The notes: a model not told the origin generated them from the sequence alone. A DNA stretch of 64,000 nucleotides from Arthrobacter sp. FW306-07-I (GCF_021800405.1 NZ_CP084550.1:1550001-1614000), one strand, 5' to 3'; numbered from the stretch's first letter, positions 25,584-35,973 are shown. Numbers and translations are program-made.

Positions 25584-25737
25584 GTGGTGAGCCTTTCATC
25601 AAACTGGCGGCTTTCATCGAACAGGCGCTTCGGCGCCGGCGGGCGGACGGGCCGGTCCCGGCCCGCGTATGACTGAAACCAGCCTATAACCCGGCCCGCC
25701 GCCGTCGTGCTTTCAGCGCCGCCTCCAAATCCTGCCG

Positions 25738-26211
25738 CTATGCGCCCTCTGAGCCGCGGTCAAGCAGGGGCTGCACACGGAAGGGGATCAGCTCGCCCAT
25801 CGCCAGGGCCGTGTCCGCCCGCTCCACGCCGTCGCAGGCCAGGATCTTTCCGTTGATGCGGAACAGGTCCTCGGCATCCCGGGCCACCACGCGCAGCAGC
25901 AGGTCCGCCGATCCCGTCAGCCCGTATCCCTCCAAAACCTCCGGAATGGCCGCGATCTCCTCCGCCAGCCTCCCAAGTTTCTGTTGCTGGACGTGCACCG
26001 AGATGAAGGCCATGAGCGGGTACCCCAGCGCCACCGGATTGATGCGCCGTTGAAAGGACAGGAAGGCGTGCTTCTTTTCCAACTGGGCCATGCGCGCCTG
26101 GACCGTGTTGCGGGACAGCCCCAGCTTCTGGGCGAGCGCCACCACCGTCCGGCGGGGGTCCTCCGCGAGCGCCGACAGAAGGCGGGTGTCAGTGCCATCC
26201 AAAGCTTGCAT
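25738..26211 (-). CDS. Lrp/AsnC-family regulator, probable regulator of bkd genes
   Basis: 157 residues. N-terminal winged HTH (DTRLLSALAEDPRRTVVALA, LGLSRNTVQARMAQLEK) and C-terminal RAM/AsnC ligand domain with GYGLTGSADLLLRVVARD. It is divergent from the branched-chain keto-acid dehydrogenase genes, the usual place for a BkdR-type activator that senses branched-chain amino acids. Start at ATG 26211, since TAGCGT lies 8 nt upstream; an alternative start at 26229 adds 6 residues. Confidence 0.88.
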   Translation of the reverse strand: MQALDGTDTRLLSALAEDPRRTVVALAQKLGLSRNTVQARMAQLEKKHAFLSFQRRINPVALGYPLMAFISVHVQQQKLGRLAEEIAAIPEVLEGYGLTGSADLLLRVVARDAEDLFRINGKILACDGVERADTALAMGELIPFRVQPLLDRGSEGA

Positions 26212-26248
26212 AATGCGCAACGCTAGCACGGTGCCAACAGCCCTGACA

Positions 26249-26272
26249 GGGCATTTTGCTCAAAAAATGCCC
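26249..26272. promoter_or_regulatory. Inverted repeat, probable Lrp-type operator
   Basis: GGGCATTTT and AAAATGCCC, perfect 9-bp arms with a 6-nt spacer (GCTCAA), between the Lrp-family gene and bkdA. The AT-rich core with symmetric GC ends suits Lrp/AsnC binding. Confidence 0.6.
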
Positions 26273-26403
26273 GAGTGGTTGTACCCCATGGGTGTTGTGA
26301 GTAGGGTCACAGTATCTGGGGCAATGACGCCCGGAAGGCCGGTGGCGGCAGGGCCAAAAGCCCGGAAGCCACGGGTCAACGACGTACGAAGGTTGCGGCA
26401 ATC

Positions 26404-27573
26404 GTGTCTACAGACGAAACGGGCCCTGGCGGCGCACAGACCCCCGAAAGCGCAGGAAACCCGGGCAGCCCCGGGCAGGAATTTCTCCAACTGATCACCC
26501 CGGCAGGCGAGCGCATCAGCCACCCGGAGTTCGACTTCTGGGTCAGGGATATTACCGACGAGCAGTTGTGTTCCCTGTTCGAGGATATGACTGTCATCCG
26601 CCGGATCGACGTGGAGGCCACCGCGCTGCAGCGGCAGGGTGAGCTGGCCCTGTGGCCCCCGCTGCTCGGCCAGGAAGCGGCCCAGATCGGGTCCGGCCGG
26701 TCCCTGCGGGCCGACGATTTTGTGTTCTCCAGCTACCGTGAGAACGGAGTGGCATACTGCCGCGGCGTGGATCTGACCGACCTCCTCCGGGTATGGCGCG
26801 GCAATGCCTCCGGCGGATGGGACCCGTACAGCATCAACATGGCCACGCCGCAGATCATTATCGGTGCCCAGACCCTGCACGCCACCGGCTATGCCATGGG
26901 GATCCAGAATGACGGCGCCGATGCCGCAGCCATCACCTACTTCGGCGACGGTGCCACCAGCGAAGGCGACGTCAGCGAGGCCATGGTGTTTGCCGCCAGC
27001 TTCCAGGTCCCCGTGGTCTTCTTCTGCACCAACAACCACTGGGCCATCTCCGAGCCGGTACGACTGCAGTCCCATATCCAGCTCGCGGACCGGGCCACCG
27101 GTTTCGGCATCCCCAGCCTGCGGGTGGACGGCAACGATGTCCTGGCGGTCATGGCCGCTACCCGGCTGGCGCTGGACCGGGCCCGGCGCGGCGGCGGTCC
27201 CACCTTCATCGAAGCGGTCAGCTACCGCATGGGGCCGCACACTACGGCCGATGACCCAACCCGCTACCGGGACGCCAATGAACTTGAGGACTGGGCGGCC
27301 AAGGACCCCATCTCCAGGCTCGCCGGCCTCCTGGACCGGAAGGGCCTGCTCACCGCGGAACTGCAGCAGCAGGTCAAGGACAAGGCAGACGCCGTTGCGG
27401 CGGAGATGCGCCGGGGCTGCACCACCATGCCCGATCCCCAGCCCATGGACATCTTCAAGCACGTCTACAGCGCACCCAACTCCTGGCTGGAACGCCAGCA
27501 GGACCATTACGCACGTTATTTGGCGTCCTTCGGCGATCCCGCAGGAGCCGTTTCAGAGGAAGGTGCACGCTGA
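26404..27573 (+). CDS. bkdA: Branched-chain 2-oxoacid dehydrogenase E1 alpha
   Basis: 389 residues, thiamine-diphosphate subunit. The TPP motif is GDGATSEGDVSEAM...NN (about 182-210). EAVSYRMGPHTTADDPTRY is the conserved segment with the phosphorylation-loop serine region in homologs. Forms an alpha2beta2 E1 with the next gene and decarboxylates keto acids from Leu/Ile/Val; pyruvate is possible, but the neighbouring leucine genes favour branched-chain substrates. GTG start. TGATG overlap with the beta gene. Confidence 0.92.
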   Translation: MSTDETGPGGAQTPESAGNPGSPGQEFLQLITPAGERISHPEFDFWVRDITDEQLCSLFEDMTVIRRIDVEATALQRQGELALWPPLLGQEAAQIGSGRSLRADDFVFSSYRENGVAYCRGVDLTDLLRVWRGNASGGWDPYSINMATPQIIIGAQTLHATGYAMGIQNDGADAAAITYFGDGATSEGDVSEAMVFAASFQVPVVFFCTNNHWAISEPVRLQSHIQLADRATGFGIPSLRVDGNDVLAVMAATRLALDRARRGGGPTFIEAVSYRMGPHTTADDPTRYRDANELEDWAAKDPISRLAGLLDRKGLLTAELQQQVKDKADAVAAEMRRGCTTMPDPQPMDIFKHVYSAPNSWLERQQDHYARYLASFGDPAGAVSEEGAR

Positions 27574-28583
27574 TGACGCAGTTGACCTTTGCCCGTGCCA
27601 TCAACGCCGGGCTGCGCAAGTCGCTGGAAAACGACTCAAAGGTGGTCCTCCTCGGCGAGGACATTGGCACCCTGGGCGGGGTGTTCCGCGTGACGGACGG
27701 CCTGCAAAAGGATTTCGGGACCCACCGCGTGGTGGACACGCCGCTGGCCGAGTCCGCCATCGTGGGCACCGCCGTCGGCCTGGCCTACCGGGGCTACCGG
27801 CCGGTGGTGGAAATCCAGTTTGACGGGTTCATCTACCCGGCGTTCGACCAGATCGTCAGCCAGGTGGCCAAGCTGCACTACCGCACCCGCGGGGCCGTCA
27901 AGATGCCCATCACCATCCGCGTCCCCTTTGGCGGCGGCATCGGCTCGCCCGAGCACCACTCGGAATCACCGGAAGCCTACTTCACCCACACCTCCGGATT
28001 GCGGGTGGTGACAGTGGCCAATCCGCAGGACGCCTACACCGTGATCCAGCAGGCCATCTCCTGTGACGATCCCGTCCTGTACTTCGAGCCAAAGCGCCGC
28101 TATCACGACAAAGGTGAGGTGGACGAGTCCGTGGACCCGGCCATGGCCCTGCCCATGGACAAGGCCAGGGTGCTGACCGACGGCGCGGACGTCACCCTGG
28201 TGGCCTACGGGCCGCTGGTCAAGACCGCTTTGGACGCCGCCTCCGCCGCAGCGGATGAAGGCATCTCGATTGAAGTCATCGACCTGCGCTCGCTGGCCCC
28301 CGTTGACTACGAACCCGTGGTGGCCTCGGTGCGGAAGACAGGGCGGCTGGTGGTCACCCACGAGGCCGGGCAGTCCGGCGGGCTCGGCGCGGAAGTGGCG
28401 GCGAGCATCACGGAGCGGTGCTTCTACCACCTGGAAGCAGCACCCGTCCGGGTGACCGGGTTCGACATCCCCTACCCCTACTCCAAGCTGGAAATGCACC
28501 ACCTGCCGGGCCTGGACCGCATCCTGGACGGTGTGGATCGTGCCCTAGGCCGCCCCAACTCCCTGAGCGGGCTGGAAGGATGA
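27573..28583 (+). CDS. bkdB: Branched-chain 2-oxoacid dehydrogenase E1 beta
   Basis: 336 residues. Transketolase-like domains: LLGEDIGTLGGVFRVTDGLQ, FDGFIYPAFDQIVSQVAKLH, RVPFGGGIGSPEHHSESPEA, and the C-terminal THEAGQSGGLGAEVAASI. Partner of E1 alpha. The start overlaps the stop of bkdA by one base, and the stop overlaps the E2 start (ATGA). Confidence 0.95.
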   Translation: MTQLTFARAINAGLRKSLENDSKVVLLGEDIGTLGGVFRVTDGLQKDFGTHRVVDTPLAESAIVGTAVGLAYRGYRPVVEIQFDGFIYPAFDQIVSQVAKLHYRTRGAVKMPITIRVPFGGGIGSPEHHSESPEAYFTHTSGLRVVTVANPQDAYTVIQQAISCDDPVLYFEPKRRYHDKGEVDESVDPAMALPMDKARVLTDGADVTLVAYGPLVKTALDAASAAADEGISIEVIDLRSLAPVDYEPVVASVRKTGRLVVTHEAGQSGGLGAEVAASITERCFYHLEAAPVRVTGFDIPYPYSKLEMHHLPGLDRILDGVDRALGRPNSLSGLEG

Positions 28584-29968
28584 GCGCCACCATGATCAAG
28601 GAATTCCGGCTCCCGGACCTGGGTGAGGGACTCACGGAGTCCGAAATCCTCAGCTGGAAAGTGGGCGTTGGCGATACCGTCACCCTGAACCAGGTCATCG
28701 CCGAGGTGGAGACGGCCAAGGCCGTAGTGGAGCTTCCGTCGCCCTTTGCCGGCGTCATCAAGGAACTTCACGAGCAGCCCGGTTCCGTCGTGGAGGTGGG
28801 CAAGCCCATCGTCTCCTTTGAGGTGGCGGACGACGACGGCGGGTCGCCTTCGGAGGGGAACGGCCGTTCGGCCGGGCTCGGGGAACAACCGGCGGAGACG
28901 CCCAAACGGGAACCGAACCTGGTGGGGTACGGTGCCGTCGTCGAAGGATCCGGACGCCCCACGCGCCGGGCGCGCAACTTCGCGCCGGTGGCTGGGCCGG
29001 CCAAAACAAAACAGGCTGAAAGCGCGGTGCCGGTGGTTGAGCCAGTCGAAACCACACCTGTCGAAACCAGGCCGGCCGAGCGACCGCGGTCCACTCCTCC
29101 CGTCCGCAAGCTGGCCAAGGACCTGGGGCTGGACCTCGCGCAGATCCGCGGTACCGGTCCCGGCGGGCTGATTACCCGGGAAGATGTGCAGGGATTTTCC
29201 GGGCACGCGGAAGAGGCCGCCACTCCCATGGCTGGGCGGGCGGCTGCAGCTGGAGCAGGCGCGGGGGAGCGGGAGACCCGGACTCCCATCAGAGGCGTCC
29301 GGAAACACACCGCGGCCGCAATGGTGCAAAGCGCCTTCACTGCGCCGCATGCCACCGAGTTCCTCACCGTGGACGTCACGCCGAGCCTTGAGCTGCTGGC
29401 CAAACTGAAGGAGAGCAGGGTATTCGCCGGCATCAAGCTCACACCCCTGACGCTCGCCGCCAAGGCGGTCCTCATTGCCCTTCGCCGGCAGCCGGCGCTG
29501 AATTCGCGCTGGGACGAGGAAAACCAGGAGATCGTCACGTTCCATTACGTGAACCTGGGCATCGCCGCGGCCACGCCCAGGGGGCTCACCGTGCCCAACA
29601 TCAAGGACGCCGGCGCCCTGCAGCTCCCGGAGCTCGCCCAGGCCCTGGCGGAACTCGCCGAGACCGCCCGGGCGGGTAAGACCACCCCCGCGGACCTTTC
29701 CGGCGGCACCATCTCCATCACCAACATCGGTGTCTTCGGCATCGACGCCGGCACCCCCATCCTCAACCCGGGGGAGGCGGCGATCCTCGGCCTGGGCGCG
29801 GTCCGGACCATGCCGTGGGAATACCGGGGCGAGGTGGCGCTGCGCCAGGTGCTCACGCTGAGCCTGTCCTTCGACCACCGCCTGGTGGATGGGGAACAAG
29901 GCTCCCGTTTCCTGGCCGACGTCGGTGCCATCCTGGCCGAGCCGGGGATGGTCCTCACCATGGTGTAG
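28580..29968 (+). CDS. bkdC: 2-oxoacid dehydrogenase E2 (dihydrolipoyl acyltransferase)
   Basis: 462 residues. One lipoyl domain (1-80) with Lys47 in VETAKAVVEL; a Pro/Ala linker; a peripheral subunit-binding domain around 175-210 (PPVRKLAKDLGLDLAQIRGT); and a catalytic domain ending with FDHRLVDGEQGSRFL, whose His and Asp are catalytic. Start at ATG 28580 inside the E1 beta stop. No E3 gene lies nearby, so a lipoamide dehydrogenase from elsewhere must be shared. Convergent with tetR. Confidence 0.95.
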   Translation: MSATMIKEFRLPDLGEGLTESEILSWKVGVGDTVTLNQVIAEVETAKAVVELPSPFAGVIKELHEQPGSVVEVGKPIVSFEVADDDGGSPSEGNGRSAGLGEQPAETPKREPNLVGYGAVVEGSGRPTRRARNFAPVAGPAKTKQAESAVPVVEPVETTPVETRPAERPRSTPPVRKLAKDLGLDLAQIRGTGPGGLITREDVQGFSGHAEEAATPMAGRAAAAGAGAGERETRTPIRGVRKHTAAAMVQSAFTAPHATEFLTVDVTPSLELLAKLKESRVFAGIKLTPLTLAAKAVLIALRRQPALNSRWDEENQEIVTFHYVNLGIAAATPRGLTVPNIKDAGALQLPELAQALAELAETARAGKTTPADLSGGTISITNIGVFGIDAGTPILNPGEAAILGLGAVRTMPWEYRGEVALRQVLTLSLSFDHRLVDGEQGSRFLADVGAILAEPGMVLTMV

Positions 29969-30065
29969 CGGCCCATCACCACCGGCCCCAACCTGCATAA
30001 GCGGTGCTGCCAGGGCCCGGTTGTGCGGGCGGGGGCCGTTCGTGTGGTGCCCGGTGTTGGGCGGC

Positions 30066-30758
30066 TCAGGCTGAAGGCCCGCTGTCCACCATCAGGGCTG
30101 CCAGCGCCATCCGCTCCAGCAAGGGGCGGGCAACGCTGGCAGCCATCCGCCTGCCGTGGCTGCGGACGGAGTGCGGCGTGGAGTTGATCAGGCCAAAGGT
30201 GGCGTGGGCGCGCATTCGCAGTTCAGCGGCATCGATACGGGGGTGCACCTTTGCCAGGACGTCCACCCACACCTCTACGTAGCTGCGCTGCAGCGCGCGC
30301 ACGGCGGACTGGTCCTGCTCCGACAGATTGCTGAGGTCGCGGTCCTGCACCCGGATTACGTCCGGCTTGCCGAGCGCGAAGTCCACTTGGAACTCCACCA
30401 GCTGGCGCAGCGCCGCCAGGGGATCGGCGGCGTGCTCCACAACCTGGCGGCCGCCGTCGAGCAGTTCCCGGCTCACGGTGACCAGCAGGTCGGCCAGGAC
30501 CGCCTGCTTGCCGGGAAAATGGCGATAGACCGCAGGCCCGCTGACGCCCGCAGCTGCGCCGAGGTCCTCCAGGGACACCCGGTTGAAGCCGTTGGCTGCG
30601 AACAGCGAGGCCGCAGCTGTCAGCAACGCCTGCCGCCGGTTCTCCTTGGCCTTGCCGCGCTGCGTTGTGGGGACCTGCGTCGTGGGGACCTGCGTCGTGG
30701 GACCCTGCGGTGTGGGGACGTGCGTGGCAGGAACCGGCTGCACTGGATTGCTGGACAC
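30066..30758 (-). CDS. TetR-family repressor, BkaR-like
   Basis: 230 residues. A variable N-terminal tail holds PTTQV repeats (about 15-32), then the TetR HTH (FAANGFNRVSLEDLGAAAGV, SGPAVYRHFPGKQAVLADLL) and a ligand-binding domain. GTG at 30758 has a near-perfect ribosome site (AGGAGG) 5 nt upstream. Its position, divergent from the carboxylase/acyl-CoA dehydrogenase operon, matches mycobacterial BkaR (Rv2506), a repressor of the leucine-catabolic cluster. The ligand is probably a CoA thioester; this is inference. Confidence 0.9.
   Translation of the reverse strand: MSSNPVQPVPATHVPTPQGPTTQVPTTQVPTTQRGKAKENRRQALLTAAASLFAANGFNRVSLEDLGAAAGVSGPAVYRHFPGKQAVLADLLVTVSRELLDGGRQVVEHAADPLAALRQLVEFQVDFALGKPDVIRVQDRDLSNLSEQDQSAVRALQRSYVEVWVDVLAKVHPRIDAAELRMRAHATFGLINSTPHSVRSHGRRMAASVARPLLERMALAALMVDSGPSA
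30665..30724 (-). repeat. 15-bp tandem repeat (4 units) in tetR
   Basis: Four consecutive 15-nt units, the middle two differing at one base and the outer two slightly diverged, encoding the PTTQV-type repeats of the regulator's N-terminus. Confidence 0.85.
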
Positions 30759-30815
30759 TTTTCCTCCTGGGGCCGACGCAGAGTCTAGCAAGGCGCCCGT
30801 GTGTTGGACATCACA

Positions 30816-30831
30816 GTTAATCGAGACTAAC
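30816..30831. promoter_or_regulatory. TetR operator candidate 1 (GTTA-N8-TAAC)
   Basis: GTTAATCGAGACTAAC in the tetR/carboxylase divergence, 58 nt upstream of the tetR GTG. Fits GTTAnTnnnnAnTAAC. Confidence 0.6.
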
Positions 30832-30841
30832 CTGAATTTCA

Positions 30842-30857
30842 GTTATTAGTCACTAAC
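30842..30857. promoter_or_regulatory. TetR operator candidate 2 (GTTA-N8-TAAC)
   Basis: GTTATTAGTCACTAAC, with the inner palindrome TTAGT-C-ACTAA; start-to-start 26 bp from site 1, and separated from it by CTGAATTTCA. 47 nt before the carboxylase ATG, so it likely overlaps the promoter. Confidence 0.65.
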
Positions 30858-30903
30858 CGAGTTGGCGTGGAGCCGGCCCGGTGCACACAAGGACGGATCG
30901 TCA

Positions 30904-32511
30904 ATGGAGACCCTGGCCACCCGGCTCGACCCGGCAAGCGAGTCCTTCCGCGCCAACCGGGAAGCGCAGCTGGCGCTCGCGGAGGACCTGCGGAAAAGGC
31001 TGGCGGATGCGGCGCTGGGAGGTCCCCAGAAGTCGCGGGACCGGCATGTGGCCCGTGGCAAGCTGCTGCCGCGGGACCGGATCGACCAGCTCCTGGATGA
31101 CGGCAGCCCGTTCCTGGAAATCGCGCCCCTTGCCGCCAACGGCATGTACAACGGCGATGCCCCGGGCGCCGGAGTAATCGCCGGGATCGGCCTGGTGCAC
31201 GGCAGGCAGGTGCTGGTCATCTCCAATGACGCCACCGTCAAGGGCGGCACCTATTACCCAATGACGGTCAAGAAGCACCTCCGCGCGCAGGAGATCGCCC
31301 TGGAAAACCGGCTGCCCTGCATCTACCTGGTGGATTCGGGCGGGGCGTTCCTGCCCAAGCAGGATGAGGTGTTCCCGGACAGGGACCACTTCGGCCGGAT
31401 CTTCTACAACCAGGCACGCCTCTCCGGCGCCAAGATCCCGCAGCTCGCCGCCGTCATGGGGTCGTGCACGGCGGGCGGCGCGTACGTCCCCGCCATGAGC
31501 GACGAAACCGTTATTGTCCGGAACCAGGGCACCATCTTCCTGGGCGGACCGCCGCTGGTGAAGGCCGCCATTGGGGAAATCGTCACTGCTGAGGAACTGG
31601 GCGGGGGCGAGGTGCATTCCCGCGTCTCCGGTGTGACCGACCACTTGGCCGACAACGACGAACATGCCCTCCAGATCATCAGGGACATCGTTGCCACCCT
31701 GCCTCCTCCCGCCGCGCCCGCCTGGCAGGTGGAACCCGGGGTCGAACCTGCCGTCGACCCGGAGGGGCTCTACGGCGCCGTGCCCACGGACGTCAACGCA
31801 CCCTACGACGTCCATGAGGTGATCGCCCGGCTGGTGGACGGCAGCAGGTTCCACGAATTCAAGAAGGACTACGGCACCACCCTTGTCACCGGCTTCGCCC
31901 GCATCGACGGTCACCCCGTGGGCATCGTGGCCAACAACGGCGTGCTGTTCAGCGAGTCCTCGCTCAAGGGCGCGCATTTCATCGAGCTGTGCGACCAGCG
32001 CGGCATCCCGCTGCTGTTCCTGCAGAACATCTCCGGCTTCATGGTGGGCCGGGACGCCGAACAGGGCGGCATCGCCAAGAACGGGGCCAAGATGGTCACC
32101 GCCGTCGCCACGGCCCGCGTGCCCAAGCTGACCGTGGTGATCGGCGGCTCCTTTGGTGCCGGGAACTACTCCATGTGCGGCCGCGCCTATTCCCCGCGGT
32201 TCCTGTGGATGTGGCCCGCGGCCCGCATCTCGGTAATGGGCGGCAACCAGGCGGCCAGCGTGCTGGCCACCGTGAAGCGGGACCAGTATGAGGCGGCGGG
32301 GGAGGACTGGCCGGCCGACGACGAGGAAGCCTTCAAAGCCCCCATCCGCCAGCAGTACGAGGACCAGGGGAGCCCGTATTACTCCACTGCGCGGCTCTGG
32401 GATGACGCCGTCATCGACCCCGCCGATACCCGCACCGTCCTGGGCCTCGCCCTGGACGTCGTCTCCCGCACCCCCTTGCCGGAGACCTCCTTCGGCCTCT
32501 TCCGGATGTGA
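30904..32511 (+). CDS. accD1: Acyl-CoA (methylcrotonyl-CoA-type) carboxylase beta subunit
   Basis: 535 residues, carboxyltransferase. [34 protein letters not shown] region ([20 protein letters not shown]), [20 protein letters not shown] and [20 protein letters not shown] mark the methylcrotonyl-CoA carboxylase branch, not the propionyl-CoA one. It transfers CO2 from biotin to 3-methylcrotonyl-CoA in leucine breakdown. Start at ATG 30904 with AAGGACGG upstream. First gene of a seven-gene operon. Confidence 0.94.
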   Translation: METLATRLDPASESFRANREAQLALAEDLRKRLADAALGGPQKSRDRHVARGKLLPRDRIDQLLDDGSPFLEIAPLAANGMYNGDAPGAGVIAGIGLVHGRQVLVISNDATVKGGTYYPMTVKKHLRAQEIALENRLPCIYLVDSGGAFLPKQDEVFPDRDHFGRIFYNQARLSGAKIPQLAAVMGSCTAGGAYVPAMSDETVIVRNQGTIFLGGPPLVKAAIGEIVTAEELGGGEVHSRVSGVTDHLADNDEHALQIIRDIVATLPPPAAPAWQVEPGVEPAVDPEGLYGAVPTDVNAPYDVHEVIARLVDGSRFHEFKKDYGTTLVTGFARIDGHPVGIVANNGVLFSESSLKGAHFIELCDQRGIPLLFLQNISGFMVGRDAEQGGIAKNGAKMVTAVATARVPKLTVVIGGSFGAGNYSMCGRAYSPRFLWMWPAARISVMGGNQAASVLATVKRDQYEAAGEDWPADDEEAFKAPIRQQYEDQGSPYYSTARLWDDAVIDPADTRTVLGLALDVVSRTPLPETSFGLFRM

Positions 32512-32518
32512 GCCAGCA

Positions 32519-34795
32519 ATGACCATGCAGACCAACACCGCCACCCAAACCACCGGCGCCGGGACCGCAGCGGCCACCGCCACCAACGACGCCACGCCGC
32601 TTTTCAGCACGGTCCTGGTGGCCAACCGCGGCGAAATCGCCTGCCGCGTCATCCGCACCCTGCGACAGCTTGGGATCCGCTCGGTGGCCGTCTACAGCGA
32701 TGCCGACGCCGGCGCCCGCCACGTGCGCGAAGCCGACACGGCGGTCCGGATCGGCCCTGCCGCGGCGGCCGAGAGCTACCTGAACGCCGATGCGATCGTC
32801 GAAGCCTGCAGGCGGTCCGGTGCCGAGGCCGTCCACCCGGGCTACGGCTTCCTCAGCGAGAACGTGGACTTCGCCAGGGCCCTTGAAAAGGCCGGCATCA
32901 CGTTCATCGGGCCGGGCGTGGAAGCCCTCAATGTCATGGGCGACAAGATCCGCGCCAAAAACCATGTGGCGGGTTACGGCGTGCCCGTGGTCCCCGGCGT
33001 TGCCAGGCCCGGTATGACGGACGGCGAACTGTCCGAGGCGGCCGCCGCCGTCGGCTATCCGCTCCTGATCAAGCCCTCCGCCGGTGGCGGCGGCAAAGGC
33101 ATGCACGTGGTGGAAAAGCCGGCGGACCTGCCCGCAGCCCTGGCCACGGCGCGGCGCGTTGCCAGTGCGGCGTTTGGCGATGACACCCTGTTCCTGGAGC
33201 GCCTGGTGACCACCCCGCGGCACATCGAAGTGCAGGTGCTGGCTGACAACCACGGCAACGTCATCCACCTGGGCGAGCGCGAGTGCTCCCTGCAGCGACG
33301 GCACCAGAAAGTCATCGAGGAAGCCCCGTCCCCCCTGCTGGAGGGCCTGCCCAACGGTGCGGAAGTGCGGGCGCGGATTGGCGAAGCCGCATGCAACGCC
33401 GCCCGCAGCGTGAACTACACCGGGGCGGGAACAGTGGAATTCCTGGTGTCCGACGACGCGCCAGATGAGTTCTTCTTCATGGAGATGAACACCAGGCTGC
33501 AGGTAGAACACCCCGTCACCGAGATGGTCACCGGCATCGACCTCGTGGAATGGCAGGTGCGGATCGCCGCCGGGGCGGAACTGACGCTGCGGCAGGCCGA
33601 CGTCGAACTGTCCGGCCATGCGGTGGAGGCGCGGGTCTACGCCGAGGTGCCGGAGAAGAACTTCCTGCCGTCCACCGGGACGGTGCTGCAGCTGGACGAG
33701 TTGCCGGGACCACAGCAGCGGCCCAGCGCTCCCGCACGGGGTGAAGTGGACCAGCCCGGCGGCCGGCTCCGCGTGGATTCCTCCCTGGTGGAAGGGCTGG
33801 AGCTTTCGGCACACTACGACCCCATGATCTCCAAGGTGATCGCCTGGGGCGCGGACCGCGGCGCAGCCCTCGCGTCCCTTGATACAGCCCTGGCCGGGTA
33901 CACCGCTCTGGGCATCGAGACCAATGTCGAGTACCTTCGGCTCCTGCTCAACGATCCCGACGTCCGCGCCGGGCGCCTGGACACCGGCCTGATCGAGCGG
34001 AAGCTGCCCGCACTCGAATTCCGCCGTATCGAAGAGCCCGAACTTGTGGCCGCCGCGCTCTACGCGCTGTCCATGGAGGCGCAGGACCATCCGGCCCCTG
34101 CGTCCGGCCCGTGGCTGGAAAGGAGCGGCTGGCGGCTTGGCGCACCAGCTCCGCGCCGGATCAGCCTAGGAATGCCCGACGGCGGCGTGAAAACCGTGCT
34201 GGTCAGCGGCAGCCCCAGCGGGGGACAGACAGTCACGGTAACGGTCGACGGCGGCGCCCGGCGGCGTGCAGCCCTGGACTGGTCCAGCCGGCACTGCATC
34301 GACCTTGACCTTGACGGCGAGCACCGGAGTTACCGGCTGGCTCCCGTCGTCACGGGGCCGGTGGAACCGACGTGGAGCAATCCACTGCCCGGTCGCCCCA
34401 CCCAACTCTTCCTCGGCAACGCCGGCTGGTCCTGCCGGATTGACGTCCTGACCCGCGAGGCGCGGCTGGAGCGGGTGCTGGCAGCCGTCCAGCGGCAGGA
34501 AGGCGCCGCCGATCCGGAGGTGCGTTCGCCAATGCCCGGCACGGTGGTGGCTGTCCCGGTCGCCGACGGGGATGAAGTCCAGGCCGGGGAAGTCCTGGTG
34601 TCCGTGGAGGCCATGAAGATGGAGCATCACTTGGTGGCCCCGCTGGCAGGGACGGTCCATCTGTCCGCCCGCACCGGTGACCTGGTGAAGGCCGACCAGG
34701 TGCTGGCCACCGTCCACCCCCATCCCACGGGTGCCGGACCCAGCTCCACGGACACAGAAACAGTTGCAGACGAAGACCAAGGCGAAGGAGCCTGA
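32519..34795 (+). CDS. accA1: Biotin carboxylase/BCCP alpha subunit
   Basis: 758 residues. Biotin carboxylase domain (about 30-480): [23 protein letters not shown]-grasp loop [27 protein letters not shown] middle domain (about 520-660) links to the C-terminal biotin carrier domain with biotinylated Lys700 in VEAMKMEH. A Thr/Ala-rich N-terminal extension precedes the core. ATG 32519 is used; ATG 32525 in the same frame is possible. Forms methylcrotonyl-CoA-type carboxylase with the upstream beta subunit. Confidence 0.95.
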   Translation: MTMQTNTATQTTGAGTAAATATNDATPLFSTVLVANRGEIACRVIRTLRQLGIRSVAVYSDADAGARHVREADTAVRIGPAAAAESYLNADAIVEACRRSGAEAVHPGYGFLSENVDFARALEKAGITFIGPGVEALNVMGDKIRAKNHVAGYGVPVVPGVARPGMTDGELSEAAAAVGYPLLIKPSAGGGGKGMHVVEKPADLPAALATARRVASAAFGDDTLFLERLVTTPRHIEVQVLADNHGNVIHLGERECSLQRRHQKVIEEAPSPLLEGLPNGAEVRARIGEAACNAARSVNYTGAGTVEFLVSDDAPDEFFFMEMNTRLQVEHPVTEMVTGIDLVEWQVRIAAGAELTLRQADVELSGHAVEARVYAEVPEKNFLPSTGTVLQLDELPGPQQRPSAPARGEVDQPGGRLRVDSSLVEGLELSAHYDPMISKVIAWGADRGAALASLDTALAGYTALGIETNVEYLRLLLNDPDVRAGRLDTGLIERKLPALEFRRIEEPELVAAALYALSMEAQDHPAPASGPWLERSGWRLGAPAPRRISLGMPDGGVKTVLVSGSPSGGQTVTVTVDGGARRRAALDWSSRHCIDLDLDGEHRSYRLAPVVTGPVEPTWSNPLPGRPTQLFLGNAGWSCRIDVLTREARLERVLAAVQRQEGAADPEVRSPMPGTVVAVPVADGDEVQAGEVLVSVEAMKMEHHLVAPLAGTVHLSARTGDLVKADQVLATVHPHPTGAGPSSTDTETVADEDQGEGA

Positions 34796-34797
34796 CC

Positions 34798-35973
34798 ATG
34801 AGCGGTTTTGAACTCACCGAGGAATACCAGGACCTCAGCGACACCGTGCGCGACTTTGCGGACAACGTGGTGGCCCCGGTTTCCGCAAAGCACGACGAAG
34901 AGCACAGCTTCCCCTACGAAGTGGTGAAGCAGATGGCGGAGATGGGCCTGTTCGGGCTGCCGTTCCCGGAGGAATACGGCGGCATGGGCGGGGACTACTT
35001 CGCCCTGGCGCTTGCGCTGGAACAGCTGGGCCGCGTGGACCAGTCAGTGGCCATCACCCTGGAGGCCGGGGTGTCCCTGGGCGCCATGCCCGTGTACCGC
35101 TTCGGCACGGAAGCACAGAAACAGGAGTGGCTGCCCATGCTTGCGTCCGGCCAGGCGCTCGCCGGGTTCGGGCTCACCGAGCCGGAGGCAGGGTCCGACG
35201 CCGGCGGCACCAAGACCCACGCGAGGCGCGAGGCCGTCGGAGACAAAACACACTGGGTGATCAACGGCAACAAGGAGTTCATCACCAACTCCGGAACCGA
35301 CATCACCCGGCTGGTCACCGTCACGGCCGTCACCGGCCAGCAGGAACGCGAAGACGGGAGCATCAAAAAGGAAATCTCCACCATCCTGGTGCCAACGGAC
35401 ACCCCCGGCTTCAAGGCGGAGAAACCCTACAACAAGGTGGGTTGGAACGCCTCCGATACCCACCCGCTGACCCTGAAGGACGTCCGGGTGCCGGAAGAAA
35501 ACCTGCTTGGCGAAGAGGGGCGCGGTTACGCCAACTTCCTGTCCATCCTGGACGAGGGCCGGATCGCCATCGCGGCATTGGCAACCGGCGCGGCCCAGGG
35601 CTGCGTGGACCTGTCGGTCCGGTATGCCCGCGAGCGGCGGGCATTCGGCCACGAAATCGGCAAATACCAGGCCATCTCCTTCAAGATCGCGCGCATGGAG
35701 GCACGGGCCCACACCGCCCGGCTGGCCTACTACGACGCGGCCGCCCGGATGCTGGCAGGCAAGCCGTTCAAGACCCAGGCGGCCATCGCTAAGATGGTCG
35801 CAGGCGAGGCAGCCATGGACAACGCGCGGGATGCCACCCAGGTATTCGGCGGCTATGGCTTCATCAACGAGTTCACTGTGGCACGCCACTACCGCGACTC
35901 CAAGATCCTTGAAGTGGGGGAGGGCACCACGGAGGTCCAGCTGATGCTGATCGCCCGCGAACTGGGACTTTAG
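34798..35973 (+). CDS. Acyl-CoA dehydrogenase, probable isovaleryl-CoA dehydrogenase role
   Basis: 391 residues, FAD enzyme. GFGLTEPEAGSDAGGTKTHA is the first signature; QVFGGYGFINEF is the second; the catalytic-base Glu lies in VGEGTTEVQ. It corresponds to FadE19 of the mycobacterial cluster, which fits oxidation of isovaleryl-CoA and/or other branched acyl-CoAs to enoyl-CoAs, just before the carboxylase step. ATG two bases after the alpha subunit stop. Confidence 0.94.
   Translation: MSGFELTEEYQDLSDTVRDFADNVVAPVSAKHDEEHSFPYEVVKQMAEMGLFGLPFPEEYGGMGGDYFALALALEQLGRVDQSVAITLEAGVSLGAMPVYRFGTEAQKQEWLPMLASGQALAGFGLTEPEAGSDAGGTKTHARREAVGDKTHWVINGNKEFITNSGTDITRLVTVTAVTGQQEREDGSIKKEISTILVPTDTPGFKAEKPYNKVGWNASDTHPLTLKDVRVPEENLLGEEGRGYANFLSILDEGRIAIAALATGAAQGCVDLSVRYARERRAFGHEIGKYQAISFKIARMEARAHTARLAYYDAAARMLAGKPFKTQAAIAKMVAGEAAMDNARDATQVFGGYGFINEFTVARHYRDSKILEVGEGTTEVQLMLIARELGL

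Noticed and set aside
25592..25620. Direct repeat CTTTCATC...CTTTCATC upstream of the DUF4878-like gene
   Set aside because: Short, partly within the untranslated leader, no known binding family; could be chance.
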